29,058 nt of DNA, taken from positions 1-29,058 of the forward strand of contig CAYJPL010000026.1 of the NCBI GenBank assembly GCA_964372125.1, written 5' to 3'. Origin of the DNA: Tannockella sp964372125. GTDB lineage: Bacteria; Bacillota_I; Bacilli_A; Erysipelotrichales; Coprobacillaceae. Made by a program: the position numbers and the translations under genes. The notes under the pieces are model-generated. The model saw only the letters and a list, made by a program, of their open reading frames with translations. It did not search any database and was not told the origin of the DNA. Shown here piece after piece: positions 16,601-23,909 of this stretch (positions within the stretch are counted from its first letter, which is position 1; each line of letters starts with the position of its first letter).

Positions 16601-19010
16601 TTGGAAAGCTCACTTTTGATAAAACAATATCTCTAAGTCCTGATGTTGATGAGTTAATATCAAGTTCAACAGTATATAATCCATCAATTACTTTATTTGC
16701 ATCAACAATTGTATTGTTGATGACAAAAGATGTAACATCGTCCATGCTATTTGTATCTAAGGCAATTGTAGCAATAATTGTATCCGATTTTTCAATATGT
16801 GATTTATTAATTGTAAAACTTGTAATATTACTTGTTGTAATAACTTCAAAGTTATCACTTGCAAGTTCTTCTTCAATTGTTTGTCCAGTTTCTAAACTAT
16901 ATGTTCCTAGTATTTTAAATGTGTAAGTACCACTAGTGTATTCATCAACTGGTATAGAAATTACTGTATCATTAATATTTATTGTAGCTTCATAAACTGC
17001 AATATTGTCTTTATTGTAGACTATGTATTTCATTGATTGTAAAGCACCATCATTATCAGTAACACTTATATTTGCTTGCATCTGTGAGGTATTAATTGTA
17101 GTCTCGCCAATGGTAAGTGTTGGTTTTTCTTTTATAACTTGAACTGTGTTTGTCGCCTCTATAGTTCGTTCTATTCCAAACGTTGTTTTAATATTACTTG
17201 ATGTAAGTACTTGATCTCCACTAGTATCCAAAGACATTTCTACATAATATGTTTTTTTAATAGAATTATTTTCTGGTTGGATGACTTCACTATTATCTTT
17301 TTCATGTAATGGATAATATGTATCATTGATAAGTACATGTGTAGGACGCTCACTTCCAACAAGTTCAAAATCGTACATAATATAGAATGTATCATTTTTT
17401 GCGACTTTGTCGATTTGTGTAAATGTTGTATCAACAATGCTTGTATTAAGTAATTTAATTTCATTTATTTGATCAAAACCAATTTCAGGAGTACTAATTT
17501 CTACTGTACCATCTTCTAATACTCTAAATATATATGAATAAGTAGCAATACGTTGATTGTTTTCAACTTGCTCCAATGTATCACTGTCTATGTTGTATTC
17601 AAGACTCATTGATACAGTATAGATTGTATTATAATTAACTGGTACATTAATATTATTTAAACCATTTGTAAATGTAGATGAGTGTACACTTGTACTATCT
17701 ATTACTACATTTGCATTTGCAGTTGGTAATGCTACTAAGTCATTGTTTATTATATTAAATGAAATATCGGCACTTTTGTCTTCTTTGTTATATGTTACTC
17801 CAAATGCATCTATGGAAACTTCATCTTTAAGAATTTCTATACTGATGGTACCTTGGTTTTTAAATACTGATCCATTAGCAAGTGTTATTTCATCAATTGT
17901 AAGATCAATTATACCAGCTTCTTTATACCCTTCAATTTGTACATTATATGATTTTGAATATTCATCATATTTAAATTCAGCAGCTTCTCCATTAATGATT
18001 AATTTTGTCATATGATAATTAGCGTTATTATTTAATACAATATCAAAGCTAACTTGTTCATCTTTATTATAATAGTAGTCATCTATAACAATTTGTGTTG
18101 TAAAGTTTTCTAATTCATTTTTTTCTACTTCTTCTTCTAATTCTCCTAAGTCTTCAAAGTCGACTTCACCATCACCATTTACATCGTAATTACCTTGACT
18201 AGTAGTATTTGTTGATGTCGTATCATCGGTTGAGGAATTAGGAACAATCACCTCTTCTTCAAGTGCTAGTATATGTTGCTTTACTTCTTCAACATCTGTT
18301 TTATCTACCTTACCATCATTATTAACGTCATAATTTTGACCTTTAAAGATTGTAAATAGTAATAATATAATACCTATTATTATCAATACAATTGATAATA
18401 ATTTAGATTTTCTATTCGACATTTTAATAGCGACTACCAAAATTACAATCCCAAGAACAATAAGTGCAATCGCAATATATAACGTATTTATATTACTTGA
18501 TATATGATTAATTGATAAATCTTTTTCAACTTCAACTTGTTCCTGTTCTAATTCCTGACTAGTTTGGTTTTCAATAACATCCACCTTATATTCAACATCA
18601 TCTAAGGTAATACTTTGACTATCATTATAGAGTGATAGATTATTTATTGTTATATCTTCTTGTCCTTGTTTAACGTCATCCTTAACTTCAAAAGATACTG
18701 TTATAAATTCTTCTGTATCTGTTGGAAAATATTTAACGATTATCTTATTATTTATTATTTGAATATCTGTTATATTATCTGATACCGTGATATTTAGAGC
18801 AGTTGGCGTACTAAAAACTTCCTCATTATATTCAAGTTCTCCTTCAATATAAGATACTCCTTCAATGTCTTGTTCATTGATAATATTCATTGTCACTTCT
18901 AGTGTATCACCTTCTTTTATACTCCTAATATACTCACTAGCATCTACTAACGTAATAGTTCCTAATAGCGTTATACAAACAGTAAATATTGATACAATTA
19001 TTTTCTTCAT
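10611..19010 (-). CDS. Giant M26-type zinc metalloprotease (IgA1-protease/ZmpB-like) with cohesin-like and dockerin-like modules
   Basis: 2799 residues. Signal peptide 1-24. A cohesin-like beta domain (about 28-146, 'IKEGDTLEV', 'EGELEYNEEVF') is followed by two transmembrane helices (177-196, 204-223) joined by a basic cytoplasmic loop ('KMSNRKSK'), so the rest faces outward. Two dockerin-like calcium loops follow: 'DVNNDGKVDKTD' (228-239) and 'DVNGDGEVDFED' (276-287). About four to seven Ig-like modules (305-1180) repeat a linker such as 'xVLKDxP'. A GLUG/M26_N beta-helix (about 1235-1500) leads to the peptidase (about 1900-2320): zinc motif H2020-E-T-A-H2024 and likely third ligand E2044 in 'GTGAED', 20 residues on, as in M26. 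A second GLUG block (about 2335-2799) ends the protein. M26 enzymes cleave host glycoproteins such as IgA1; the substrate here is unknown. It has its own promoter and terminator. Confidence 0.88.
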   Translation of the reverse strand: MKKIIVSIFTVCITLLGTITLVDASEYIRSIKEGDTLEVTMNIINEQDIEGVSYIEGELEYNEEVFSTPTALNITVSDNITDIQIINNKIIVKYFPTDTEEFITVSFEVKDDVKQGQEDITINNLSLYNDSQSITLDDVEYKVDVIENQTSQELEQEQVEVEKDLSINHISSNINTLYIAIALIVLGIVILVVAIKMSNRKSKLLSIVLIIIGIILLLFTIFKGQNYDVNNDGKVDKTDVEEVKQHILALEEEVIVPNSSTDDTTSTNTTSQGNYDVNGDGEVDFEDLGELEEEVEKNELENFTTQIVIDDYYYNKDEQVSFDIVLNNNANYHMTKLIINGEAAEFKYDEYSKSYNVQIEGYKEAGIIDLTIDEITLANGSVFKNQGTISIEILKDEVSIDAFGVTYNKEDKSADISFNIINNDLVALPTANANVVIDSTSVHSSTFTNGLNNINVPVNYNTIYTVSMSLEYNIDSDTLEQVENNQRIATYSYIFRVLEDGTVEISTPEIGFDQINEIKLLNTSIVDTTFTQIDKVAKNDTFYIMYDFELVGSERPTHVLINDTYYPLHEKDNSEVIQPENNSIKKTYYVEMSLDTSGDQVLTSSNIKTTFGIERTIEATNTVQVIKEKPTLTIGETTINTSQMQANISVTDNDGALQSMKYIVYNKDNIAVYEATININDTVISIPVDEYTSGTYTFKILGTYSLETGQTIEEELASDNFEVITTSNITSFTINKSHIEKSDTIIATIALDTNSMDDVTSFVINNTIVDANKVIDGLYTVELDINSSTSGLRDIVLSKVSFPSSVDVVVNQATQVEVLKSPLSISEVTIGENTLDRQVTLEYTIIDNDNSLVNSELVVRDSLDNATHRIAVIPGLNTHAIDVDVNEVYSVTIDATWKKDIAGTMSEEINLYTHDIGITEDYDFTFSNVHTIDNEIYFDKNEEFKLLFNSTNATVYIPTHLTVNDVEYAVSKESENLYSITLTTPDTNGVQDYTITSLKLENGHEEELDNTYQIDVLKDVPVASDFRYEILDNDDVRVYIDILNNLAITNYEIVINDGTSDVYTNNAVSKDTAYIDFTPSISDTYNVQIRAQYDLDSNILSSDENAYNEVLVDETLEVIGEFVEIKDIKELILYKATGDTSTIITSLNINDLNNTDYFVQITDEFNNTRYADVKGHTIKDNNLYLELDIEDSITLDGTRKSGTSVQYGMIIDNIVVKQTFEMFVDELIANPNGTIEIKNNLDASKYQTELTYYVNNFTGTIEGNGYTISNTTVPLFNELNNATLNDIVIENANVKNSSIISVVAQGTTSYSNIHIYDSTITSGTNTGAFIGETKASSNVTITNSSTNNTTIKGAKWTGGLVGKQYGTLTITNSYVQGSVTTSADATGGVLGEAYGNIIFDKIYADITLSTNGTFGRGGIVGYGGGGSKTIKNTISLVTGVDAQDGHKLTGYGSYALENVYTLTDSTLVNQTNANITNISRSDINKEFIQDNLNFDPTIWDIEGISDVGNMPSLIGAKSNDSDIKPDNVEIPNYDHVLTLDSYSPSKDIAYHNMNVMIPHLDVETQIRFGNLIADDHILNTVKINTIYPIDNDGNLVIGLNRDNQDSIVKIRIIMENNEIIEYDVTFEKILDSVTVYQVPDLGIKYNYSKLVFNNHNDAYTEILNMANELSYDQISELTSDEEDRLYVDYYNDYFKAKMPSEVLNILETMPEYTFTNDSQNIINKVKSDLSSDRNLEAILYVSNYFDKNYNFDIGIADDMSDVLFYGSDLHADVDTSASMLVSEVLQTTSDNRATNKTIDFYNNILKPKYSEQEIKTFLETYIYELTLSNDADKWFADQFTGILEERKLQGEGLEDVRYTAWDQINNRNHLLIPILSMPGDTQDDMYIISGPTQITFGSLNRYQPYLDGDVETMRENISHYADMTLAFYENSATYQPNPVKWFNERTNIQYDTRFKFPEGAPTPGTQEFGTSEDPVFKWVNESIKIQAAANGTGAYANGTDVYWVVYSVLWSDFSFSVWTHETAHNQDGRYFYDGNWRRTGTGAEDHADYNIAQNMKEGHLTPNLRYDLDTSSELSVNIYMDRIHGAENIHDFYDDMFDAYYMLDYLTAQAFFKLSPEEQANLVTQVFYMGTDGTLKEEASATTEHTHYQKVTAEEIEAMNLKTMQDLWDNRIVFRNSAIYGNNIYETSTHYDILWYHPYNDERVADGTVFKRTSYEMLGVGGIEGRIAYASGQSENDLEAIQNVTGDSTMTWEKYKMSRWQEVEANLETTNYFDVDEVIDKYVIALKEDAKTGTRTNTNNLRSTLYNAIKHDSEDFDNGSDGFNLVYKQDISTAQQLIDAVNSNEWGSYRLVSNLDFSGIALDEATNAYVTNNFVGIIDGNGYAITGLQGAIFNHTDYGHFKNITFNDIYVDGEDTALLSNSVNNSLIDDIVVSNINVKLPLFASKQGNNVELTPTSYEVTNFEIHTMEDLLEIETSTDPLAKKSSYILMDNIDASSISGNSAIISGEFSGTINGNDKTITGLPKPIFENLTGTVTNLNISSSTVNAYQTEFGLLAQKSIGGTVSNVKLSDITFTELKREKVGSLIGYVENSTITYITLENITISAHNEVGGMIGKMYSSRVKNIEAINVNISLTNFYGGGLFGRVHSTSIENVVVDGSVSTTKTHSGGVAGVLRDNTTLTNVVSNVEVVKPEIDDDRNSNGGIIGAFETNNGSITNALQLSDVQADIPKIISVENDGQNKVNNGYELTNRSGVSSTGEKIISLNSSEITAEFYQNTLGLDDTIWDYSTIDTLGYPTIK

Positions 19011-19048
19011 TTATCTCATCCTAACTTCATATATTTTATACCAATTTT

Positions 19049-19076
19049 ATTATAGGAAATAGACATTATTAGTCAA
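19049..19076 (-). promoter_or_regulatory. Promoter of the M26 protease gene
   Basis: On the minus strand TTGACT (19076-19071) and a consensus TATAAT (19054-19049) are 16 nt apart. The start site should fall near 19042, leaving a leader of about 32 nt that includes AGGAT as the ribosome site. Confidence 0.75.
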
Positions 19077-19130
19077 CTAATATGCTCTATATACTTCGTT
19101 AGAATTCATCGAGTAGTTTTTATATAAAAA

Positions 19131-19165
19131 GATACAATATACATTTTAAAAATGTGTATTGTATC
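19131..19165 (-). terminator. Rho-independent terminator of murE
   Basis: On the minus strand a long AT-rich stem of about 14 pairs (GATACAATACACAT / ATGTATATTGTATC, with one mismatch) is followed by TTTTTATATA. It lies 75 nt past the murE stop and upstream of the M26 promoter, separating the two units. The plus strand lacks a T-tract. Confidence 0.75.
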
Positions 19166-19239
19166 CTCATACTATAATTATGTTTTACATGTTTGCATGC
19201 AACTTTGTTGTAAATATATTTTTGATATTTAGTGATTTG

Positions 19240-20589
19240 TTACATGTTTTGATAAATACAATCAAAATCACTAAATGGTAATACTTTTTCTTTGATTATT
19301 TGATATTGTTCATGTCCTTTTCCAAGTATAAGTAGTAGATCATCTTTAGCAAGCTTTTTTATTCCTTTAGCAATCGCTTGACTTCTATCTGTTATAATTT
19401 CATAGTTATTACTACTTAATGAAGAAGTCATTTCATCAATTATAGTAGATACTTCTTCATTTCTTGGATTATCACTTGTAAAGATTACATGATCACTATG
19501 GTAAGAAGCAAGTTCTCCAATAATTGGTCTTTTACTTTTATCGCGATTTCCTCCACAGCCTACAACAGTTATAATTCTTGCTTTTGCATTTTCTTTAAAA
19601 GAAAGTAAGATATTCTTAATAGCATCTGGAGTATGTGCAAAGTCAACAACTGCATACCCTTTTTCTAAAGGAATGATATTACTTCTTCCTTTTGGTAATT
19701 GTATGTTTTTACTTACTTCAATAAGCGTATTAAAATCAACTTTTAATTCTTTTGCAATTGCAAGTGCAAACATATAATTATATACATTAAAATCACCTAT
19801 GATTGGTAGCTCTACAAAATATCTTTGTTCCATTTCAAATGATACTTGTATACTTGTTTGTTTTTGATATAGATTTAAAATATTATATTCACAACCTTTA
19901 TGGCCAATACGTAAATATCTACCTACTTTAAAGAGATTTTGATATTCATCATCACCATTTATTAAAGTTAGAGCATTATTTTTACGATATTGTAATATCT
20001 TAGCTTTCGCTTTTGCATAGTGTTCCATTGTATGATGATAATCTAAGTGGTCTAACGATAAATTTAAATATGCTACTACATCAAAAAGAATCTTACCCAA
20101 ACGTTCTTGTTCTAATCCAATAGAACTTACTTCCATTACAACTACTTTACAACCCTTTTCAACAGCCTCTAATAAGCATGCATACAATGTAACAATATCT
20201 GGTGTTGTATTTACAAGTGTTTGTGTATGTTCTTTAGTCACAAATCCTAAAGTACCAATCATTGCACAATCAATACCAGCGTTTTGTAACATTTGATACA
20301 CAAAGTGTGTTGTTGTAGTTTTTCCGTTTGTACCAGTAATTCCAATTATTTTTAAATCAGCTATAAGATGTCCATATTTTATATCAAGATAATTTTCTAA
20401 GAATTTTTTTGTACTTGAAACTTTAGCAACGTTTGAATAATTACCAACATCCTTTTCCACTATAACTTGTCTTGCACCATTACGAAGTGCATCTTCAACA
20501 AACTTATGGCCATCACAGACACTTCCATTAATAGCGACAAAAATGTCTCCTTTTTCTACTTTTCTTGAATCTATTTTAATATCTAGCAT
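19240..20589 (-). CDS. murE: UDP-N-acetylmuramoyl-tripeptide synthetase (Mur ligase)
   Basis: Cytoplasmic ATP-dependent ligase that adds the third amino acid to UDP-MurNAc-L-Ala-D-Glu in peptidoglycan synthesis; 449 residues. The short N-terminal UDP-binding domain has 'DSRKVEKGDIFVAI' (7-20). The central ATPase has its P-loop 'GTNGKTTT' (86-93), 'NTTPD' (127-131) and the carbamylated-lysine region 'YAKAKAKIL' (191-199). The C-terminal domain has 'DNPR' (373-376) and 'GKGHE' (423-427), which in characterised MurE enzymes mark meso-diaminopimelate rather than lysine addition. The usual 'EVSSHAL' reads 'EVSSIGL' (153-159), and the protein is somewhat short for MurE (commonly about 480-500). The start is ATG 20589, set by the near-perfect ribosome site AGAGGTGAT; the upstream ATG 20613 has none. 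It is a lone cell-wall gene among surface proteins and could be a second, specialised copy. Confidence 0.92.
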   Translation of the reverse strand: MLDIKIDSRKVEKGDIFVAINGSVCDGHKFVEDALRNGARQVIVEKDVGNYSNVAKVSSTKKFLENYLDIKYGHLIADLKIIGITGTNGKTTTTHFVYQMLQNAGIDCAMIGTLGFVTKEHTQTLVNTTPDIVTLYACLLEAVEKGCKVVVMEVSSIGLEQERLGKILFDVVAYLNLSLDHLDYHHTMEHYAKAKAKILQYRKNNALTLINGDDEYQNLFKVGRYLRIGHKGCEYNILNLYQKQTSIQVSFEMEQRYFVELPIIGDFNVYNYMFALAIAKELKVDFNTLIEVSKNIQLPKGRSNIIPLEKGYAVVDFAHTPDAIKNILLSFKENAKARIITVVGCGGNRDKSKRPIIGELASYHSDHVIFTSDNPRNEEVSTIIDEMTSSLSSNNYEIITDRSQAIAKGIKKLAKDDLLLILGKGHEQYQIIKEKVLPFSDFDCIYQNM

Positions 20590-20593
20590 AATT

Positions 20594-20602
20594 ATCACCT
20601 CT
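20594..20602 (-). promoter_or_regulatory. Ribosome-binding site fixing the murE start
   Basis: AGAGGTGAT on the minus strand lies about 4-8 nt from ATG 20589. It excludes the in-frame ATG at 20613, which lies upstream of this site. Confidence 0.8.
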
Positions 20603-20829
20603 CTATTCCACAATAGAATAGCAAAGTACTATGTGAATATTTTTTATATATAATGTAGAATTAACAATGAAATTGTATGTATTGTGTAGAAATATTGTTA
20701 AGTAGTATAGATTATGTAAAACTATCGCAATAATGCTATTAAATGTAGTATATTTGCATTATATATTTTAATTTAATGAAAACACTTCATTTCTATATCA
20801 TGATTTAAATACCAGTTTATATAAAGAAA

Positions 20830-20862
20830 GAGACAAACAACTAATCAATAGTTATTTGTCTC
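20830..20862 (-). terminator. Rho-independent terminator of the GLUG surface-protein gene
   Basis: On the minus strand a 14-bp stem (GAGACAAATAACTA / TAGTTGTTTGTCTC, with one U-G pair) and a 5-nt loop are followed by TTTCTTTAT. It starts 94 nt past the stop. It is clearly related in sequence to the terminator at 7883-7913. Confidence 0.85.
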
Positions 20863-20955
20863 AATGCTTATCCTAGAGCTAAAATAGTGTTGAACTCATT
20901 TTACCTCTATTCCAAGCTATACTTATTTATGTTTTTTATTTACTAATACATATAT

Positions 20956-23586
20956 TTAATCTAGTCTTTTATTTCTTATAAAAATAACGAATCCTAGTAA
21001 TGAAAGTATACTACTTGTAATAAAGATAGTCGTATTTGTTGAATCACTAGTATCTACTGCATCATTATTTTCAGTAACAGGATCTTCAACATATGTAGCT
21101 TCGAATACAGCATATGGAGAAAAATGTGTTAATGATAATTCTACAAAGTCACTACTTCCTTCTGGATATGTAAAATCTTGTACGGATTTGTTTGGAACGA
21201 CTTCATCGGTATTATCTGATATATAAACTGAATGTAAATCATCCTTAGACAAGTCTTCACGTAGTTGTACGTAGACTGGTAGTTCCACATCAAATTCTAC
21301 ATATTCTTCACCACTAGGTGAAACTACTCCAATTAAGAATATCCAAGTTTTTTCTTCATTTATTTTAATATTCTTATTTTCATCTATTTTATCAAAATAT
21401 GTATTCCATTCATCTATATTGTCTTGTTTACTAATACCTTGTACATAGAATCTAGAACCTTCTTCAAATACACCTTTTGTATTATCAAGACCATACCACG
21501 ATGACGTACCAGCAGATTCATCTTTCAACCAAATTATGTTATTTCCATCAACTTCAACACTTGTTTTTCCATCTTGATCAACATAATGTACAATATTTTC
21601 TATTGCAGAAACATTTCCCCAATCATGTTTTTTTGTGATTGTAAAATTCCAACTATCACTTGTTATATCCGTTGAACTTGAATAATTATCACTTTCTGAG
21701 CTTGATTCATAATCTATTTTTACTATATATTTTCCTATTTCTGTTGGACTTACAACTTCAGTGCCATCTTCACTATAATATTTAACTATTATATTTCCTG
21801 TTGGAGCAACCATTTCTCCTGATGACTTTCCAGTTACTGTTGCAGTTTTAGCATTTCCATCAAAAAATAGATTTGTTGGTGGTGTAAATTCAAAGATATC
21901 ATTTGCTACGTCTTTTGGATCAATTTTATTTTTTGGGTTTATCGTAATTTGTATATTGTCTTTTGAACTCGCATATGAACTATTCCCTTCAAATTCTACT
22001 ATAAAAGTTGTATCTTCAATTGAAGGATCAAAACCTACAGGTGGGTTAGCTGTATCAATAGTAAGTGATGCCTCCCCATTAGAATTTGACTTCATTTTTC
22101 CTAGTTCAATTGTACTATCATCTATTACTTGATAAAAGACTATATCTTTATCACTTAACAAATTATTTGAAGAATCTTTTAAAATGGCAGTTAATGTAAA
22201 AGAGTCGCCTGGATCAACTAATATTGCCGTACTATCAACCGACAAGAATGTTGTAGTCGCAAATGAAGGATAACCATTTACAGCGGATTCTACCCACCCA
22301 TTATAATCTTTGTTATTATAATTATCTATTACCCATCCATTTAATGCTTCATTTAACTTGTTTTCAACAATTCCATTTACTGTAACAGTATTATGTAATT
22401 GTAGCTCGGTATTAAAATATGACACATTATTTGAAAAATCAGAATTATCTCTGTAACCTACTAAACGCTCTACTCCAAGTCCTTTTGAAGCATCATATAA
22501 CCAATATGAATTTTTAATACTATCATTATCTGCCCATGAACCGATAATTCCACCCAAGTAAATCTTATCTACGTCACCTTCAATTGATAAAGAACTTAAG
22601 TCACTATAACAATTTTCTATACTTATCTCACCTTCTCCAACAATTCCACCGATTATTTTACCCATTATTTCAGATGGATTCGTATATGAAGTAGACGTTG
22701 ATGAAAAATAAGAGTTTGTTATATGACCTTCTCGACCAGTTCCAACCAAACCACCTATAGCAACTATATTCCTTTCATATGAACCAGAATAAGCATACGC
22801 TCCAATAGTAATAGCACCACCAGAAAAATAGCTATTAGAAATATTTATTGTTCCTTCACCCGAAGCAACCAATCCACCATAATCTAGATAACGAGTTTGT
22901 TCATTGCGCCCGACCATATTAAGATTATTACAATAAGAGTTATTTATATTGATTGTCGATTCTGAACCCGTGGAACCAGCAATAGACAATTCTCCTACTA
23001 ATCCTCCAACCATAGCTATACCAGAAACAGTTCCACCTTCAACATAACAATTTTCAATAGTTACTATATCGTCACCATTTTGATATGCGACTAATACACT
23101 AACACCTCTATCTCCTACTATATTGGGGTTTATAAGACCTAAATCTCTTATAACTGCACTGTCCCCTACAATTCCAAAGAAACTTTGGTAACTTTTAGAT
23201 GGATCATTTGTTTTTACATTATGTACTTCATAATTGTTTCCATCAAAAGTACCTTTGAACTTTTTAGAATCATAAACACTCACGTTTGAAATATCTCCTA
23301 TAGGTATCCAATAATGTTCACCTAAATCAATATTTGCACCTAAAGTTATTGTTTGGTTTTCATAATGATTACCCGCATTAACCTCTTTTGCAAATTTTGC
23401 AAGTTGCTATGGTGTAGTTATTGGTGTTTCATGAGTCCATGTATCATCAACGTAGTCTTCCCAACTACCTGATATTATAGCTTCAACTTGATTTGTCAAA
23501 GCTGACACACTAAAGTATGATAACACTAATGAAAAACATACAAAAAAAGTAGTTATTTTCTTAACTTTAAAAAAATTCTTAGACAT
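20956..23586 (-). pseudogene. GLUG/beta-helix surface protein interrupted by an in-frame TAG at codon 60
   Basis: The intact frame would be 876 residues from ATG 23586, which has a strong AGAGGAGG site. Signal peptide about 1-30 ('FFVCFSLVLSYFSVSA'). Codon 60 is TAG (23409-23407), in the middle of 'PITTP-stop-QLAKFAKEVNAG', the usual opening of a GLUG beta-helix; homology resumes at once ('GANIDLGEHYWIPIG', 'FKGTFDGNNYEVHNV'). Residues about 60-440 are GLUG-type beta-helix ('GGLVGELS', 'GGIVGEGE', 'GGIIGSWADN'). An Ig-like domain (about 455-560), an MBG-like domain (about 570-660), a domain of about 200 residues ending 'THFSPYAVFEATY', and a C-terminal transmembrane helix with 'RNKRLD' follow. 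A GTG at 23283 could restart translation but would give no signal peptide. It is a decayed gene, a read-through gene or a base error; no frameshift is seen. Confidence 0.8.
23407..23409 (-). other. In-frame amber codon in the GLUG gene
   Basis: The minus-strand codon at 23409-23407 is TAG, in frame with both the ATG at 23586 and the 775-codon frame after it. The context 'TTP-x-QLAKFA' suggests that x was Glu (GAG) or Gln (CAG), one substitution away. TAG ends the WG-repeat gene normally, so genome-wide reassignment is unlikely. Confidence 0.85.
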
Positions 23587-23617
23587 ATTTAACCTCCTCT
23601 ATATTAGTTATAACTAT

Positions 23618-23646
23618 TTTATAACCGTTATTTTACATAATCACAA
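23618..23646 (-). promoter_or_regulatory. Promoter of the interrupted GLUG gene
   Basis: On the minus strand TTGTGA (23646-23641) and TATAAA (23623-23618) are 17 nt apart and about 32 nt upstream of the ATG. A good promoter and ribosome site remain despite the internal stop. Confidence 0.65.
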
Positions 23647-23766
23647 TTATTTGATACATTTTATGGGATATCTAAACTCAGTTTAAATTCATGAAATGCT
23701 AGCACATTACCTTTATTCTAATGTAGTACAATCTTTTCATGTATTTGTTATATGTATATACAGCAA

Positions 23767-23812
23767 AAATCCTCCTTTGGTAGTTTTAGTTCATTCTACC
23801 ATTAGAGGATTT
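23767..23812 (-). terminator. Terminator of the large LRR/beta-helix gene
   Basis: On the minus strand AAATCCTC and GAGGATTT form the outer stem and TGGTAG/CTACCA the inner stem, with an internal loop between them. They are followed by TTTGCTG. The hairpin begins about 98 nt beyond the stop codon. Confidence 0.7.
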
Positions 23813-23909
23813 GAGTTTACACAAAATTATTTACAGGCTCCTTTGAGACTTGAGTAAAACCCTAAAATAATTTTACATTATTTTTTTGTCTTATTCGGAA
23901 AATACTTGA

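Larger units (their letters stand above)
20590..20955. other. Intergenic region between murE and the interrupted GLUG gene
   Basis: This 366-nt AT-rich stretch has no gene. It contains the terminator of the GLUG gene (20830-20862) and the presumed murE promoter. The best promoter I see is TTGCGA-N15-TATACT (20730-20704, minus), which has a short spacer and is weak. AAATGTAGTATA (about 20741-20752) and TAATGTAGAATTAA (about 20651-20664) resemble the recurrent upstream motif. Confidence 0.5.
23587..23909. other. Intergenic region upstream of the GLUG gene
   Basis: This 323-nt stretch contains the GLUG promoter and ribosome site, a CTAATGTAGTACAAT sequence (about 23719-23733) resembling the recurrent upstream motif, and the terminator of the following LRR/beta-helix gene. 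No ORF with a ribosome site is visible. Confidence 0.55.

Noticed and set aside
20956..23283. Intact 775-residue protein starting at GTG 23283
   Set aside because: No ribosome site and no signal peptide at that GTG, while coding similarity continues upstream to ATG 23586 through the TAG codon.
23407..23409. Reassignment of TAG as a sense codon
   Set aside because: The WG-repeat gene ends in TAG immediately before its downstream partner's ribosome site, and no other gene here contains an in-frame TAG.
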